From contig CAKSWT010000002.1 in NCBI GenBank assembly GCA_934512135.1, positions 124,001 to 188,000 of the forward strand: 64,000 nt of DNA. The letters run 5' to 3'. Below, in pieces: positions 7,275-15,591 of the stretch. The position numbers and the translations under genes were made by a program. A model generated the notes under the pieces. It was not told the origin of the DNA. It searched no databases and was given only the letters and a program-made list of their open reading frames with translations. The DNA is from an uncultured Oscillospiraceae bacterium. GTDB lineage: Bacteria; Bacillota; Clostridia; Oscillospirales; Oscillospiraceae. Position 1 is the first letter of the stretch. The number at the start of each line of letters is the position of its first letter.

Positions 7275-7304
7275 AACCGGCTGCCTCCTTAAAGGCAGCC
7301 GGTT
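7275..7304. terminator. Terminator between convergent genes
   Basis: AACCGGCTGCCT and AGGCAGCCGGTT form a perfect 12-bp stem with a 6-base loop, between the convergent methyltransferase and glutamate-synthase-like genes. Confidence 0.8.
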
Positions 7305-7313
7305 CATGTTTGT

Positions 7314-8906
7314 TTAACCCTTGAGAATCTCCAGGGCCTCGTCCCGATAGCAATCCATAAGATAGGGGATGCCGGTGACCTTGGCGCACTCCTCGGTAAG
7401 GCTCATCAGCTCCTTCCGGGAGATGGCGGGCACGCTGAAGCAGCGGGAACCGGCCATAAACTGCTGGAGACCCACCTTGAGCTTATCCGCATAGCTGAAG
7501 ATGCCGATGGCGCCCAGGGGAATCTTGCCGATCTCGTCGGCGCCCACCAGGTCCTTCACCCGCTCGTAGCTCACGAAAATCTCCTCGGGGGTGGAGCCGT
7601 ACTCGGAAATGGTCTTGGGCAGGGTGCCGTCCTTGAGCCACTGGGCGCAGTTCTTGCCCACCATGCCGGGGATCATCAGTGCACGGCCCATGCAGACTGC
7701 CTTGGTGTAGGGAGCGCCCAAGGCCAGTGCCTTAAAGATGCCGTCCTCGGAGCTGAAGCCGCCGCCGAAGGCCAGATCCGGCACGCGCTGGCCCTGTGCG
7801 GCCAGAATGTCCGCAAACTCATAGGCCGCACTGTGGAGGTACAGGCTGGGAATGCCCCACTCCTCCATCATCCGCCAGGGGCTCATGCCGGTACCGCCGG
7901 ATGCGCCGTCGATGGTGAGCAGGTCAATGTGATACTTGGAGGACCACTTGATGGCCTGAGCCAGCTCCTTGAGGCTGTAGGCGCCGGTTTTCAGGGTGAT
8001 GCGCTGGAAGCCCAGCTTCCGAAGCCGCTCCACCTCGGCGGCGAAGCTCTCCTCGGAGATGAAGCCCAGACGGCTGTGCCGCTCAAATTCCTTGATGGCG
8101 CCGTCCCGGAAGGCCTTCTGGTTGATGGGATCCGAGGGATCGGGGGTGACGATATAGCCCCGCTTTTGCAGCTCCAGGGCACGCTCCAGCGAGGAGATTT
8201 TGATCTCGCCGCCGATGCACTTTGCCCCCTGGCCCCACTTGAGCTCAATGGTCTCGATGCCGTGCTTATCGAGGATGTATTCCGCCACCCCAAGCCGGGT
8301 GTCCTCCACGTTCATCTGGACCAGCAGCTCGCCATAGCCCCGGTGATACCGGCGGTAGGTCTCAATGCGGCGGTCCATATCCGGAGCCTTGGTAATCAGA
8401 CCGTTGGCTCCACGCTCCAGCAGCGGGTCAATGCCGCAGACGTTCTCTCCGCAGACAATGGTGATGCCGGAGATGGCGGCGCCCACGGCAAAATGGTCCC
8501 AGTTTTTCCGGGCAATCTCCGTGGAGCCCAGGGCGCCGGTGAACACAGGCACCGTCATGTTGACCTTCTCGTTCCAGCCATAGGCAGTCTCCGTATTTAC
8601 TTTGGAGAACAGGGCGGTATCAGGACCGGCCTCCACCCCCTGGGGAAGGCCGCGGCCTCCCTGGGCGTAGCCCTGAATGTTCAGATGGGAGTAGTCAATG
8701 GGATAGTTTTTGTCGGCGCCTGCGGTGACGTCGCCGAAGGGGCCGGGATAAATCAGCTCACGGCCGCGGAAGGTGGCCTTAAACACCTCGCAGCCGCCCT
8801 TACATCCGTCAATACAGCGGGAGCAGAGTCCGCTGGAGGGCACAACACTGCGGGAACGATTGGCGGTTCTTGTGGCGTCGTTGGCATTTGGAGTTTGCAG
8901 ATTCAT
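7314..8906 (-). CDS. FMN-binding glutamate-synthase-like protein with Cys-rich N-terminus
   Basis: This 530-residue protein corresponds to the central FMN/synthase domain of glutamate synthase standing alone: it lacks both the N-terminal amidotransferase and the gltB C-terminal beta-helix. Family landmarks are LKWGQGAKCIGGEI at 222-235 and TIDGASGGTGMSP at 331-343. The 3Fe-4S motif of true GltB is not present. Near the start lies CSRCIDGCKGGC (Cys 28, 31, 35, 39), a possible metal or Fe-S site. The likely chemistry is FMN-dependent redox on a 2-oxoglutarate/glutamate-like substrate, but the substrate and the electron donor are unknown. The start at 8906 has AAGGAGG; a longer start at 8945 overlaps the -10. 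It is a single-gene unit. Complete gltBD occurs separately at 17-23 kb, so it is unlikely to be the main glutamate synthase. Confidence 0.85.
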   Translation of the reverse strand: MNLQTPNANDATRTANRSRSVVPSSGLCSRCIDGCKGGCEVFKATFRGRELIYPGPFGDVTAGADKNYPIDYSHLNIQGYAQGGRGLPQGVEAGPDTALFSKVNTETAYGWNEKVNMTVPVFTGALGSTEIARKNWDHFAVGAAISGITIVCGENVCGIDPLLERGANGLITKAPDMDRRIETYRRYHRGYGELLVQMNVEDTRLGVAEYILDKHGIETIELKWGQGAKCIGGEIKISSLERALELQKRGYIVTPDPSDPINQKAFRDGAIKEFERHSRLGFISEESFAAEVERLRKLGFQRITLKTGAYSLKELAQAIKWSSKYHIDLLTIDGASGGTGMSPWRMMEEWGIPSLYLHSAAYEFADILAAQGQRVPDLAFGGGFSSEDGIFKALALGAPYTKAVCMGRALMIPGMVGKNCAQWLKDGTLPKTISEYGSTPEEIFVSYERVKDLVGADEIGKIPLGAIGIFSYADKLKVGLQQFMAGSRCFSVPAISRKELMSLTEECAKVTGIPYLMDCYRDEALEILKG

Positions 8907-8935
8907 GGTTGGAACCTCCTTAGATTGGTGGCTAT

Positions 8936-8964
8936 ATTGTACCAAATATTATGAAGACTGTAAA
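8936..8964 (-). promoter_or_regulatory. Promoter of the glutamate-synthase-like gene
   Basis: On the minus strand TTTACA (8959-8964) and TACAAT (8936-8941) are separated by 17 bases, 30 bases before the start codon. Confidence 0.8.
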
Positions 8965-9003
8965 CAGCAAATTGCATGAATTTATGCTGAAACTTGCAGG
9001 AAA

Positions 9004-9035
9004 AATTGCAGCGGGCGAATTTGCCCGCTGCAATT
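9004..9035 (-). terminator. Terminator of pheST
   Basis: A perfect 13-bp stem (9004-9016 with 9023-9035) with GCGGGC core is followed on the minus strand by TTT, 37 bases after the pheT stop. Confidence 0.88.
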
Positions 9036-9072
9036 CCATAGGATTTGACGGTTTGAAAGCCATTTCTGCAAA

Positions 9073-11457
9073 TCAGCGGAGGACAGCCCCCAGGGCGGAC
9101 TCCAGCTTTTCCAAGATGGCCGTCATTACGGACTCCGAGTCGCTGTCCGTAAGGGTCCGGTCCTCCGCCCGAAGCTCCAGGGCGAAGGCCAGGGACTTTT
9201 TCCCCTGGGGAATGCCCTTGCCGCGATAGACGTCAAAGAGCTTGACCTTCCGCAGGAGCTTGCCGCCGGCGCTCTGAATGCAGGCCTCCACCTCGGCCAC
9301 CGTCAGGCCCTCGTCGCAGACCACGGCAATGTCGCGCTCCACTGCGGGGAACCGGGGCAGGGGATGATACACATTTTCGGGAGCCAGCAGGGTCAGCAGC
9401 GTGGTAAAGTTCAGCTCTGCACAATAGACCTCGCTGTCGATGCCGTAGTTGGCGGCCACCAGAGGATGGACCTGGCCAAACACGCCCACATCCACGCCGC
9501 CCACCGTCAGCTTGGCGCAGCGGCCGGGATGATAGGAGGGGTTGTCAGTGACGGCGGTATAGCTCCTGGCCTGGGCGTTCAGCGCCCGGAGAATGGCCTC
9601 CACCTCTCCCTTGAGGGTGAAGAAGGTCTCACTGGCGCCATAGGTGCCCAAGGTGAGGATCACATCCTCCCGGGGCAGATCCTCTCCCCCCTGGGGAAGA
9701 TAGACCTTTGCCAGCTCGTAGAGCTTGGCCGCCTTGTTGCGGTAGGCGTTGTTCCGGGACAGGGTCTCCATCATACAGGGGAGGGTGGTGGTGCGCATAA
9801 TGGAGGTGTCCTCTCCCAGGGGATTGATGATCCGGATGACGTTCCGGAGAGGGCTGTCCTGGGGCAGCCGGATCAGGTCGAACATAGAGGGGCTGCCGAA
9901 GGAGTAGGTGAGGATCTCGCTGTAGCCCATGCCCCGGCAGATGGAGCCGGTGAGATTCCGCTTTTTCTGCCCGTCGGTGTAGCCGCCCTGGGCGGTGGCA
10001 CCCTTGAACATGGTGACGGGAATTTTGTCGTAGCCGTACATCCGGGCCACTTCCTCGGCCACGTCGGCCATGCAGTGGATGTCCGTGCGCCACTGGGGCA
10101 CATGGAGCACATCGCCCTCCACCTGGAAGCTCAGCCGGCCCAGCAGGGAGATCATCTCCTCCCGGGACAGCTCCGTCCCCAGAAGGCCGTTGATCTTCTC
10201 CGGGACAAAGGCCACATCCACAGGCTGGGGGACATAGTTCAGTACGTCGATTACTCCGTCCAGCACGTCCCCGGCCTCCAGCTCCTCCACCAGCTCGCAG
10301 GCCCGCTGCAGGGCGGGATAGGTGGTCAGGGGATTGAGGCCCTTTTCGTACTTGGAGGAGGCGTCCGTCCGCATACCCAGAGCATTGGCGGTCTGACGGA
10401 TGCAGGTGCCGTCGAAGTTGGCGCACTCAAAGACCACGGTGGTGGTATCCTCCAGAATCTCGGAGTTAAGGCCGCCCATAATGCCCGCCAGGCCGATGGC
10501 CCGGTCGCTGTCGGCGATCACCAGCATTTTGCTGGTCAGGGTGTGCGGCACGTCGTCCAGGGTGGTGAGGGTTTCGCCGTCCCGGGCCTGACGGACCACG
10601 ATTTTGCCGCTGCTCACATAGCGGTAGTCAAAGGCGTGCATGGGCTGGCCGTACTCCAGCATCACATAGTTGGTAATATCCACAATGTTGTTGATGGGAC
10701 GGACGCCCAGGGCGTGGAGCCGCTGCCGCAGCCATTTGGGGGAGGGGCCGATCTTCACGTTGGTCACCATCCGGGAGGTATACCGGGGGCAGAGCTCCGG
10801 CGCCTCCACCTCCACGTCCAGCCGATCAAAGATGCTTCCGGCCTGGGAGCCCTTGACCACAGGCTCGTGGAGGGTAAAGGGCTTGTCAAAGGTGGCCGCC
10901 GCCTCCCGGGCGATGCCGATGATAGAATAGCAGTCGGTGCGGTTGTTGGTGATTTCAAACTCCACCACGCTGTCGTCGGTGCCGATGACCTGGTTGATGT
11001 CCTGGCCCACCTGGGCGTCGGGCTCCTCAATAATAAAGATGCCGTCCTCTATGGCATAGGGAAAATCATTTACGGTGAGCCCCAGCTCCTTCAGAGAGCA
11101 GAGCATTCCCTCGGACTGCTCCCCCCGGAGTTTTCCTTTGGTGATATGGACGCCTCCGGGCAGATAGGAGTTGTGCTTGGCCACGGGGACCAGGTCGCCC
11201 TGCTTTACATTCTGTGCCCCGGTGACGATTTGGACAGGGGCCTGGTCGCCCACGTCCACCTGGCAGATCCACATATGGTCGGAGTTCTGATGCCGGACGA
11301 TCTCCAGGACCTTTCCCACCACCACATTTTTGATCTGGGCGGAGAGGACCTCCGTGGTCTCCACCTTGGTGCCGGACATGGTCATGGCGGCGTCAAATTC
11401 ATGATCGCTCACATCGATTTTCACATAATCATTGAGCCATTTTCTCGAAATGTTCAT
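9073..11457 (-). CDS. pheT: Phenylalanine-tRNA ligase beta subunit
   Basis: The 794-residue beta subunit of the cytoplasmic alpha2-beta2 enzyme that charges tRNA-Phe. It binds tRNA and edits mischarged tyrosine, while the active site for charging lies in alpha. Visible domains in order: N-terminal MNISRKWLNDYV segment, an EMAP-like tRNA-binding OB fold from about residue 40 (VVVGKVLEIVRHQNSDHMWIC), the B3/B4 editing region (about 210-390), B5 (about 400-480), the catalytic-like core, and a C-terminal ferredoxin-fold anticodon-binding domain (about 700-794). Length is normal for the family. It follows pheS by 18 bases in the same T-box-controlled operon. Confidence 0.97.
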   Translation of the reverse strand: MNISRKWLNDYVKIDVSDHEFDAAMTMSGTKVETTEVLSAQIKNVVVGKVLEIVRHQNSDHMWICQVDVGDQAPVQIVTGAQNVKQGDLVPVAKHNSYLPGGVHITKGKLRGEQSEGMLCSLKELGLTVNDFPYAIEDGIFIIEEPDAQVGQDINQVIGTDDSVVEFEITNNRTDCYSIIGIAREAAATFDKPFTLHEPVVKGSQAGSIFDRLDVEVEAPELCPRYTSRMVTNVKIGPSPKWLRQRLHALGVRPINNIVDITNYVMLEYGQPMHAFDYRYVSSGKIVVRQARDGETLTTLDDVPHTLTSKMLVIADSDRAIGLAGIMGGLNSEILEDTTTVVFECANFDGTCIRQTANALGMRTDASSKYEKGLNPLTTYPALQRACELVEELEAGDVLDGVIDVLNYVPQPVDVAFVPEKINGLLGTELSREEMISLLGRLSFQVEGDVLHVPQWRTDIHCMADVAEEVARMYGYDKIPVTMFKGATAQGGYTDGQKKRNLTGSICRGMGYSEILTYSFGSPSMFDLIRLPQDSPLRNVIRIINPLGEDTSIMRTTTLPCMMETLSRNNAYRNKAAKLYELAKVYLPQGGEDLPREDVILTLGTYGASETFFTLKGEVEAILRALNAQARSYTAVTDNPSYHPGRCAKLTVGGVDVGVFGQVHPLVAANYGIDSEVYCAELNFTTLLTLLAPENVYHPLPRFPAVERDIAVVCDEGLTVAEVEACIQSAGGKLLRKVKLFDVYRGKGIPQGKKSLAFALELRAEDRTLTDSDSESVMTAILEKLESALGAVLR

Positions 11458-11475
11458 GGTTTATCCGCTCCTTTC

Positions 11476-12522
11476 TCAGAACTGGTTGAGGAACCGCACG
11501 TCGTTTTCGAAGATAAGACGCAGGTCGTTGATGTTGAACCGGTTCATGGTCATGCGCTCTACGCCGCAGCCGAAGGCAAAGCCGGAATAGACCTCCGGAT
11601 CAATGCCGCAGCCGGCGAGCACCTTGGGATGCACCATCCCTGCGCCCAGAATCTCGATCCAGCCCTCGCCGTGGCAGGTGGGGCAGGTGCGGCCCTCTAC
11701 GGCGCCGGTGCCCTGGCACTTAAAGCAGCGGACGTCCACCTCGCAGGAAGGCTCAGTAAAGGGGAAGTGGTGGGGACGGAAGCGGACCACGCTGTTTTCT
11801 CCGTACAGCAGCTTGACCATCTGCGTCAGGCTGCCCTTCAGGTCGGCCATGGTGATGCCCTTGTCAATGACCAGGCCCTCCATCTGATGGAACATGGGGC
11901 TGTGGGTGGCGTCCACCTCGTCCTTCCGGTAGACCCGGCCAGGGGAGATGATACGAATGGGGGGCTTTCTCTCCTCCATCACCCGAACCTGCATGGGAGA
12001 GGTCTGGGTCCGAAGGAGGATGCCGTCATCCTCGGTGGTGTAGAAGGTGTCCTGGCGGTCCCGGGCGGGATGTCCCGCAGGGGTGTTGAGCTTGGTGAAG
12101 TTATAGCTCTCCAGCTCCACCTCCGGGCCCTCCACCACGTCAAAGCCCATGCCGATAAAGATCTCCTTCATCTCGTCGAGCACAATGGACATGGGATGCC
12201 GATGCCCCAGGGGAATCTCCGCCCCGGGCATGGTCACGTCCACCGCCTCGGACCGGAGCTTCAAATCCAGGGCCATGGCGGCCAGCCTCTGCTTTTTCTC
12301 GTCCAGGTCCTGCTCAATGTGGGCGCGAACCTGGTTGGCCAGCTGGCCCATTACCGGCCGCTCCTCCGGGGAAAGGGTGCCCATTTTCTTGAGCACGGCG
12401 GTGAGCTCTCCCTTTTTTCCCAAAAACCGTACCCGAAGGGACTCCAGCTCCTGGGGCTCTTGGGCCTGGGCAAAGGCGTCCAGAGCCTTTTTCTCAATGT
12501 CATACAGCTGCTGCTTCATCAT
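11476..12522 (-). CDS. pheS: Phenylalanine-tRNA ligase alpha subunit
   Basis: The 348-residue catalytic subunit that activates phenylalanine with ATP and transfers it to tRNA-Phe. An N-terminal coiled coil (about 1-85) is followed by the class II core with DATHSPMFHQMEGLVID (motif 2 region) and FGCGVERMTMNRF (motif 3). Between them is CFKCQGTGAVEGRTCPTC, a CxxC...CxxC insertion of zinc-ribbon type that I also know from the Bacillus enzyme. The gene starts ATGATG about 13 bases after AAGGAGA. It leads the pheS-pheT operon downstream of a phenylalanine T-box. Confidence 0.97.
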   Translation of the reverse strand: MMKQQLYDIEKKALDAFAQAQEPQELESLRVRFLGKKGELTAVLKKMGTLSPEERPVMGQLANQVRAHIEQDLDEKKQRLAAMALDLKLRSEAVDVTMPGAEIPLGHRHPMSIVLDEMKEIFIGMGFDVVEGPEVELESYNFTKLNTPAGHPARDRQDTFYTTEDDGILLRTQTSPMQVRVMEERKPPIRIISPGRVYRKDEVDATHSPMFHQMEGLVIDKGITMADLKGSLTQMVKLLYGENSVVRFRPHHFPFTEPSCEVDVRCFKCQGTGAVEGRTCPTCHGEGWIEILGAGMVHPKVLAGCGIDPEVYSGFAFGCGVERMTMNRFNINDLRLIFENDVRFLNQF

Positions 12523-12563
12523 TCTGTCTCCTTACCATATAAAATTCGACAAAAAAATAATCC

Positions 12564-12800
12564 TCCGTCCACAAGGGGACGAAAGACTGATCTTCCGCGG
12601 TACCACCCGCAATTCGCCTCTGACAAGGCGCACTTTTCATGGATAACGGCACAACCCGGCCCATCCTACTTCCAAAGGGTTCAGCGGGCAGCTCCCGGGG
12701 GAACGCCCGAATCCCAGTGCAGACGGCTTCCAGCCCCCCGTCCTCTCTTTGGCACCCAATGGATTTTGGACAACCCGATCATCGCATATCTCTTATTTCA
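12564..12800 (-). promoter_or_regulatory. T-box leader of pheST (phenylalanine, specifier UUC)
   Basis: The minus strand carries the T-box sequence GGGTGGTACCGCGG (12595-12608), the stem I motif AGAGAG followed by GGCTGGAAGCC, and the GAACC...AGTAGG stem II-like segment also seen before leuA. A short stem (12564-12583) followed by seven T residues is the attenuator. The triplet aligned with the leuA specifier is TTC (12709-12711), a phenylalanine codon; a second TTC lies at 12701-12703. Uncharged tRNA-Phe would allow read-through into pheST. Confidence 0.9.
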
Positions 12801-12806
12801 AAGAGC

Positions 12807-12835
12807 ATCATAGCACAGTTTTTCCATTCTCGCAA
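12807..12835 (-). promoter_or_regulatory. pheST promoter
   Basis: TTGCGA (12830-12835) and TATGAT (12807-12812) on the minus strand, 17-base spacer, immediately before the T-box leader. Confidence 0.78.
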
Positions 12836-12843
12836 CATAAAAA

Positions 12844-12872
12844 TTGACTGGGCGGAAAAAATCGCATATAAT
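12844..12872 (+). promoter_or_regulatory. Promoter of the 12930-16720 operon
   Basis: TTGACT (12844-12849) and TATAAT (12867-12872) with a 17-base spacer, nearly back-to-back with the divergent pheST promoter. Confidence 0.85.
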
Positions 12873-12929
12873 AACAAAATACAGCCCGATTACGGCGGTA
12901 AATCCTGTGAAAATTGAGGGGCAGATGAT

Positions 12930-13451
12930 ATGTTCGAAGACGATATTTTTGTAGAAGAGATGGTGGTCCGGCGAAAAAGCGTGTGGAATCTCCTGCTGAG
13001 CCTTGTGATGGTGGCGGCGGCGGCAGCCCTGAGCGTGCTGTTTTGGCTGGTGGTGCCCTTTGTCAACACGGTGCTGATCCTGATTTTGTGGTTTGCCGTG
13101 TACATCGGGATCAAGTTTCAGTATGTGGAGTATGAGTATTCCTTTACCAACGGAGATCTGGACGTGGACAAGATCATGGCCAAGCGGAAGCGGAAGCGTG
13201 TGCTGGAGATTCAGTGCAAGCAGATCCAGGTGATGGCCCCCTATACTGCGGAGTATGAATCCGAGACCAAGGGGTATCAGATTTCCCAGGTGCTGGACTT
13301 CTCCGCCTCTAAAAACGCGGCGGGCCGCTGGTTCCTGATCTGCGAGAGAAAGGAGGGGGGCTATGCCTTCGTGGTGCTGCAGCCCTCCAAGAGAATGCGG
13401 GAGGCACTGCAGAAGTACCTTCGCACCCGAATCAAGGGGATGACCCAATGA
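12930..13451 (+). CDS. Two-helix membrane protein, DUF6106-like
   Basis: The 173-residue protein has two closely spaced membrane helices (about residues 20-62) near the N-terminus and a soluble C-terminal domain of about 110 residues with beta-rich pattern, including the YEYSFTNGDLDVDKI segment. This arrangement resembles bacterial PH-like domains attached to the membrane; I recall the family as DUF6106, without a known function. Its stop overlaps the nnr start by 4 bases (ATGA), so the two are translationally coupled. It opens the operon that continues to alr. Confidence 0.82.
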   Translation: MFEDDIFVEEMVVRRKSVWNLLLSLVMVAAAAALSVLFWLVVPFVNTVLILILWFAVYIGIKFQYVEYEYSFTNGDLDVDKIMAKRKRKRVLEIQCKQIQVMAPYTAEYESETKGYQISQVLDFSASKNAAGRWFLICERKEGGYAFVVLQPSKRMREALQKYLRTRIKGMTQ

Positions 13452-14953
13452 AATTTGGAAGCACCCGCGCCATGCGGGAGATGGACCGGTACGCCATAGA
13501 GGACCTGGGGATTCCCGGGGAGACGCTGATGCTCCGGGCTGCCCAGGGGGCCGCCAGAGAGGCCCGGCGGATGCTGGAGGGGGCTCCCGGCCCGGTGCTG
13601 GTGCTCTGCGGCAGCGGGAATAACGGCGGGGACGGCATCGGAGTCGCCGCGCTGCTCCGGGAATCCGGGCAGGAGGTTTGCTGCTGCATGGTGGGGGCAG
13701 AGGAAAAGCTCTCCCGGGACAGCCGTGTGATGCTGGAACGGCTCCGGGCCGCCGGCGGGCAGCTCACCGAGTATCCCGGAACGGAGATTTTGGAGAAGCC
13801 CTGGGCCCTTGTGGTGGACGCACTGTTTGGAACCGGACTGTCCCGGCCCATTGCGGGAGCCTATGCGGCGCTGATTACGGCGCTGAACAAGAAGCGTGTT
13901 CCCGTGCTGGCCTGCGACATTGCCAGCGGCATCCATGGGGATTCCGGGGAGATTTTGGGCTGCGCCGTAAAGGCGTCGGTAACGGTGACCTTTCATCTTC
14001 CGAAAACCGGGCAGCTCCTGCCCCCGGGAACGGAGTATACCGGACGGCTGGTGGTCCATGACATCGGCATTCCCGCTGCCGCCCAGGACCGGGTGGCCCT
14101 GGAGGGAGACTATATCACCGAGGATATGGTCCGCAGCTGGCTGCCGTCGCCGAAACTGGAGAGCCACAAGGGGGACCTGGGAAAGGTCCTGATGGTCTGC
14201 GGCTCCACCGGATTCACCGGGGCGGCCGCTATGGCGGCCCAGGCGGCCCTTCGGACCGGGGCCGGACTGGTGTATCTGGCGGTGCCGGAGCCGGTATATC
14301 CCATTGTGGCGGGAAAGCTGGAGGAGCCGGTGGTGTTTCCCATGCCCGCCACGGGCAACGGACGGTTTGCCCGAAGCGGCGTGCCGGAGCTGCAGGGCCG
14401 GCTGCGGGATATGGACGCCTGTTTGGTGGGCCCCGGGATGGGCCGGAGCGATGACACCGAAGCGGTGGTCTACGGAATTCTGGAGGCGGCGGCCTGTCCG
14501 GTGATTTTGGACGCCGATGGCATAAACGTCCTGGCCGGTCATATAGATAGACTGGACAAGGTTTCCGTGCCGGTGATTCTGACCCCCCACCAGGGGGAGT
14601 TCCAGCGGATCGGCGGGGATCTCACCAAGGACCGCATTACCGCGGCCCGGGAGATGGCGGAAAAGACCGGCGGGGTCATTGTGCTCAAGGGATACCGCAC
14701 GGTGGTGGCCGGCCCCGACGGCCGGGTCTATGTCAATTCCACCGGGAACCCCGGCATGGCCACCGGCGGCAGCGGAGATGTGCTCTCCGGGATCCTCACC
14801 TGCCTGGTGGGCCAGGGAATGGAGCCGGTCCAGGCAGCGGCAGCCGCAGTCTGGATTCACGGCGCCGCAGGGGATGCCGCCGCCGCACGGCTGGGCATTC
14901 GAAGCATGCTTCCCACGGATATGATAGGAGCCTTGTCTGAAATCCTGATGTAA
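13448..14953 (+). CDS. nnr: Bifunctional NAD(P)H-hydrate repair enzyme
   Basis: A 501-residue fusion that repairs damaged NADH and NADPH hydrates. The N-terminal YjeF_N epimerase (about 1-210) interconverts R and S forms and shows CGSGNNGGDGIGVAALL. The C-terminal ribokinase-fold dehydratase (about 225-501) converts the S form back with ADP or ATP and shows NSTGNPGMATGGSGDVLSG near residue 430. Both halves are full length, as in E. coli Nnr. It is translationally coupled to the membrane protein gene upstream and followed 14 bases later by a lipoprotein gene. Confidence 0.95.
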   Translation: MKFGSTRAMREMDRYAIEDLGIPGETLMLRAAQGAAREARRMLEGAPGPVLVLCGSGNNGGDGIGVAALLRESGQEVCCCMVGAEEKLSRDSRVMLERLRAAGGQLTEYPGTEILEKPWALVVDALFGTGLSRPIAGAYAALITALNKKRVPVLACDIASGIHGDSGEILGCAVKASVTVTFHLPKTGQLLPPGTEYTGRLVVHDIGIPAAAQDRVALEGDYITEDMVRSWLPSPKLESHKGDLGKVLMVCGSTGFTGAAAMAAQAALRTGAGLVYLAVPEPVYPIVAGKLEEPVVFPMPATGNGRFARSGVPELQGRLRDMDACLVGPGMGRSDDTEAVVYGILEAAACPVILDADGINVLAGHIDRLDKVSVPVILTPHQGEFQRIGGDLTKDRITAAREMAEKTGGVIVLKGYRTVVAGPDGRVYVNSTGNPGMATGGSGDVLSGILTCLVGQGMEPVQAAAAAVWIHGAAGDAAAARLGIRSMLPTDMIGALSEILM

Positions 14954-14967
14954 CGGAGGAACAGACT

Positions 14968-15591
14968 GTGCGGTGGAGGCTTGCCGTACCAATGATCGTC
15001 CTGGTGCTGCTTTGCGCCTGCGGCGAAGGGGAGGCGTCTGCGGAGCTGCCGGTGCGGTTCCGCACGGCCCTGACAGAGGCGGGACAGTGTAATTTTGACC
15101 TGGCGCTCCAGGCGGACTACGGGACCTACACCCGGGCGTTCACCTTGACCTGCAGCGGAACGGTGGACGGTCCGGCATCTCTCCGGGTGCTGGAGCCGGA
15201 GATTGCGGAGGGAATCACGGCGGTCGTTTCCGGCGAGGAGGCCAGCGTGTCCTATGAGGACACCATTCTGGCGGTGGAGAACTTTACGTCCAGAAGAATT
15301 TCTCCCATGGCGGCCCCCTATCTTCTGACCCAGGCCTGGAGCAGGGGCTATCTGGCCGCCTGCGGACAGGACGGCCAGCTGGAGGAGGTCCGGTATCTGC
15401 TGGGCTATGGCCAGCGACAGCTGGAGGTCACCACCTGGTTCGCCGGGCAGGAGCCCCGGCGGGGGGAGATTTCAGACGGAACACATGTGCTGATCTCCTG
15501 TGAAATCAGCAATTTTACCCTACAAAAGAAGGCGGAACAATATGAAAACGCAAAAAATGCTGAAGCGTACCTGGGCGGAGGTGAACCTTGA
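14968..15591 (+). CDS. Lipoprotein of unknown function
   Basis: The 207-residue protein has a short lipoprotein signal peptide ending LLCAC, so Cys 18 would be lipidated and the mature protein tethered outside the membrane. Mature sequence is beta-rich with no catalytic motif; the pattern FDLALQADYGTYTRAFTLTC is like LolA/outer-membrane-carrier type folds, but I do not claim homology. The start codon is GTG at 14968 with CGGAGGA 8 bases upstream. The gene overlaps the start of alr by 50 bases in another frame, which supports co-translation with it. Confidence 0.82.
   Translation: MRWRLAVPMIVLVLLCACGEGEASAELPVRFRTALTEAGQCNFDLALQADYGTYTRAFTLTCSGTVDGPASLRVLEPEIAEGITAVVSGEEASVSYEDTILAVENFTSRRISPMAAPYLLTQAWSRGYLAACGQDGQLEEVRYLLGYGQRQLEVTTWFAGQEPRRGEISDGTHVLISCEISNFTLQKKAEQYENAKNAEAYLGGGEP

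Noticed and set aside
9364..12813. Plus-strand open frame of 1149 codons opposite pheST
   Set aside because: It is the mirror of two certain genes in G+C-rich sequence. The translation is low-complexity Gly/His/Leu with no family resemblance, and no ribosome binding site fits.
13361..14992. Minus-strand open frame of 543 codons opposite nnr
   Set aside because: Antisense of a fully recognisable Nnr protein; no ribosome binding site or family pattern.
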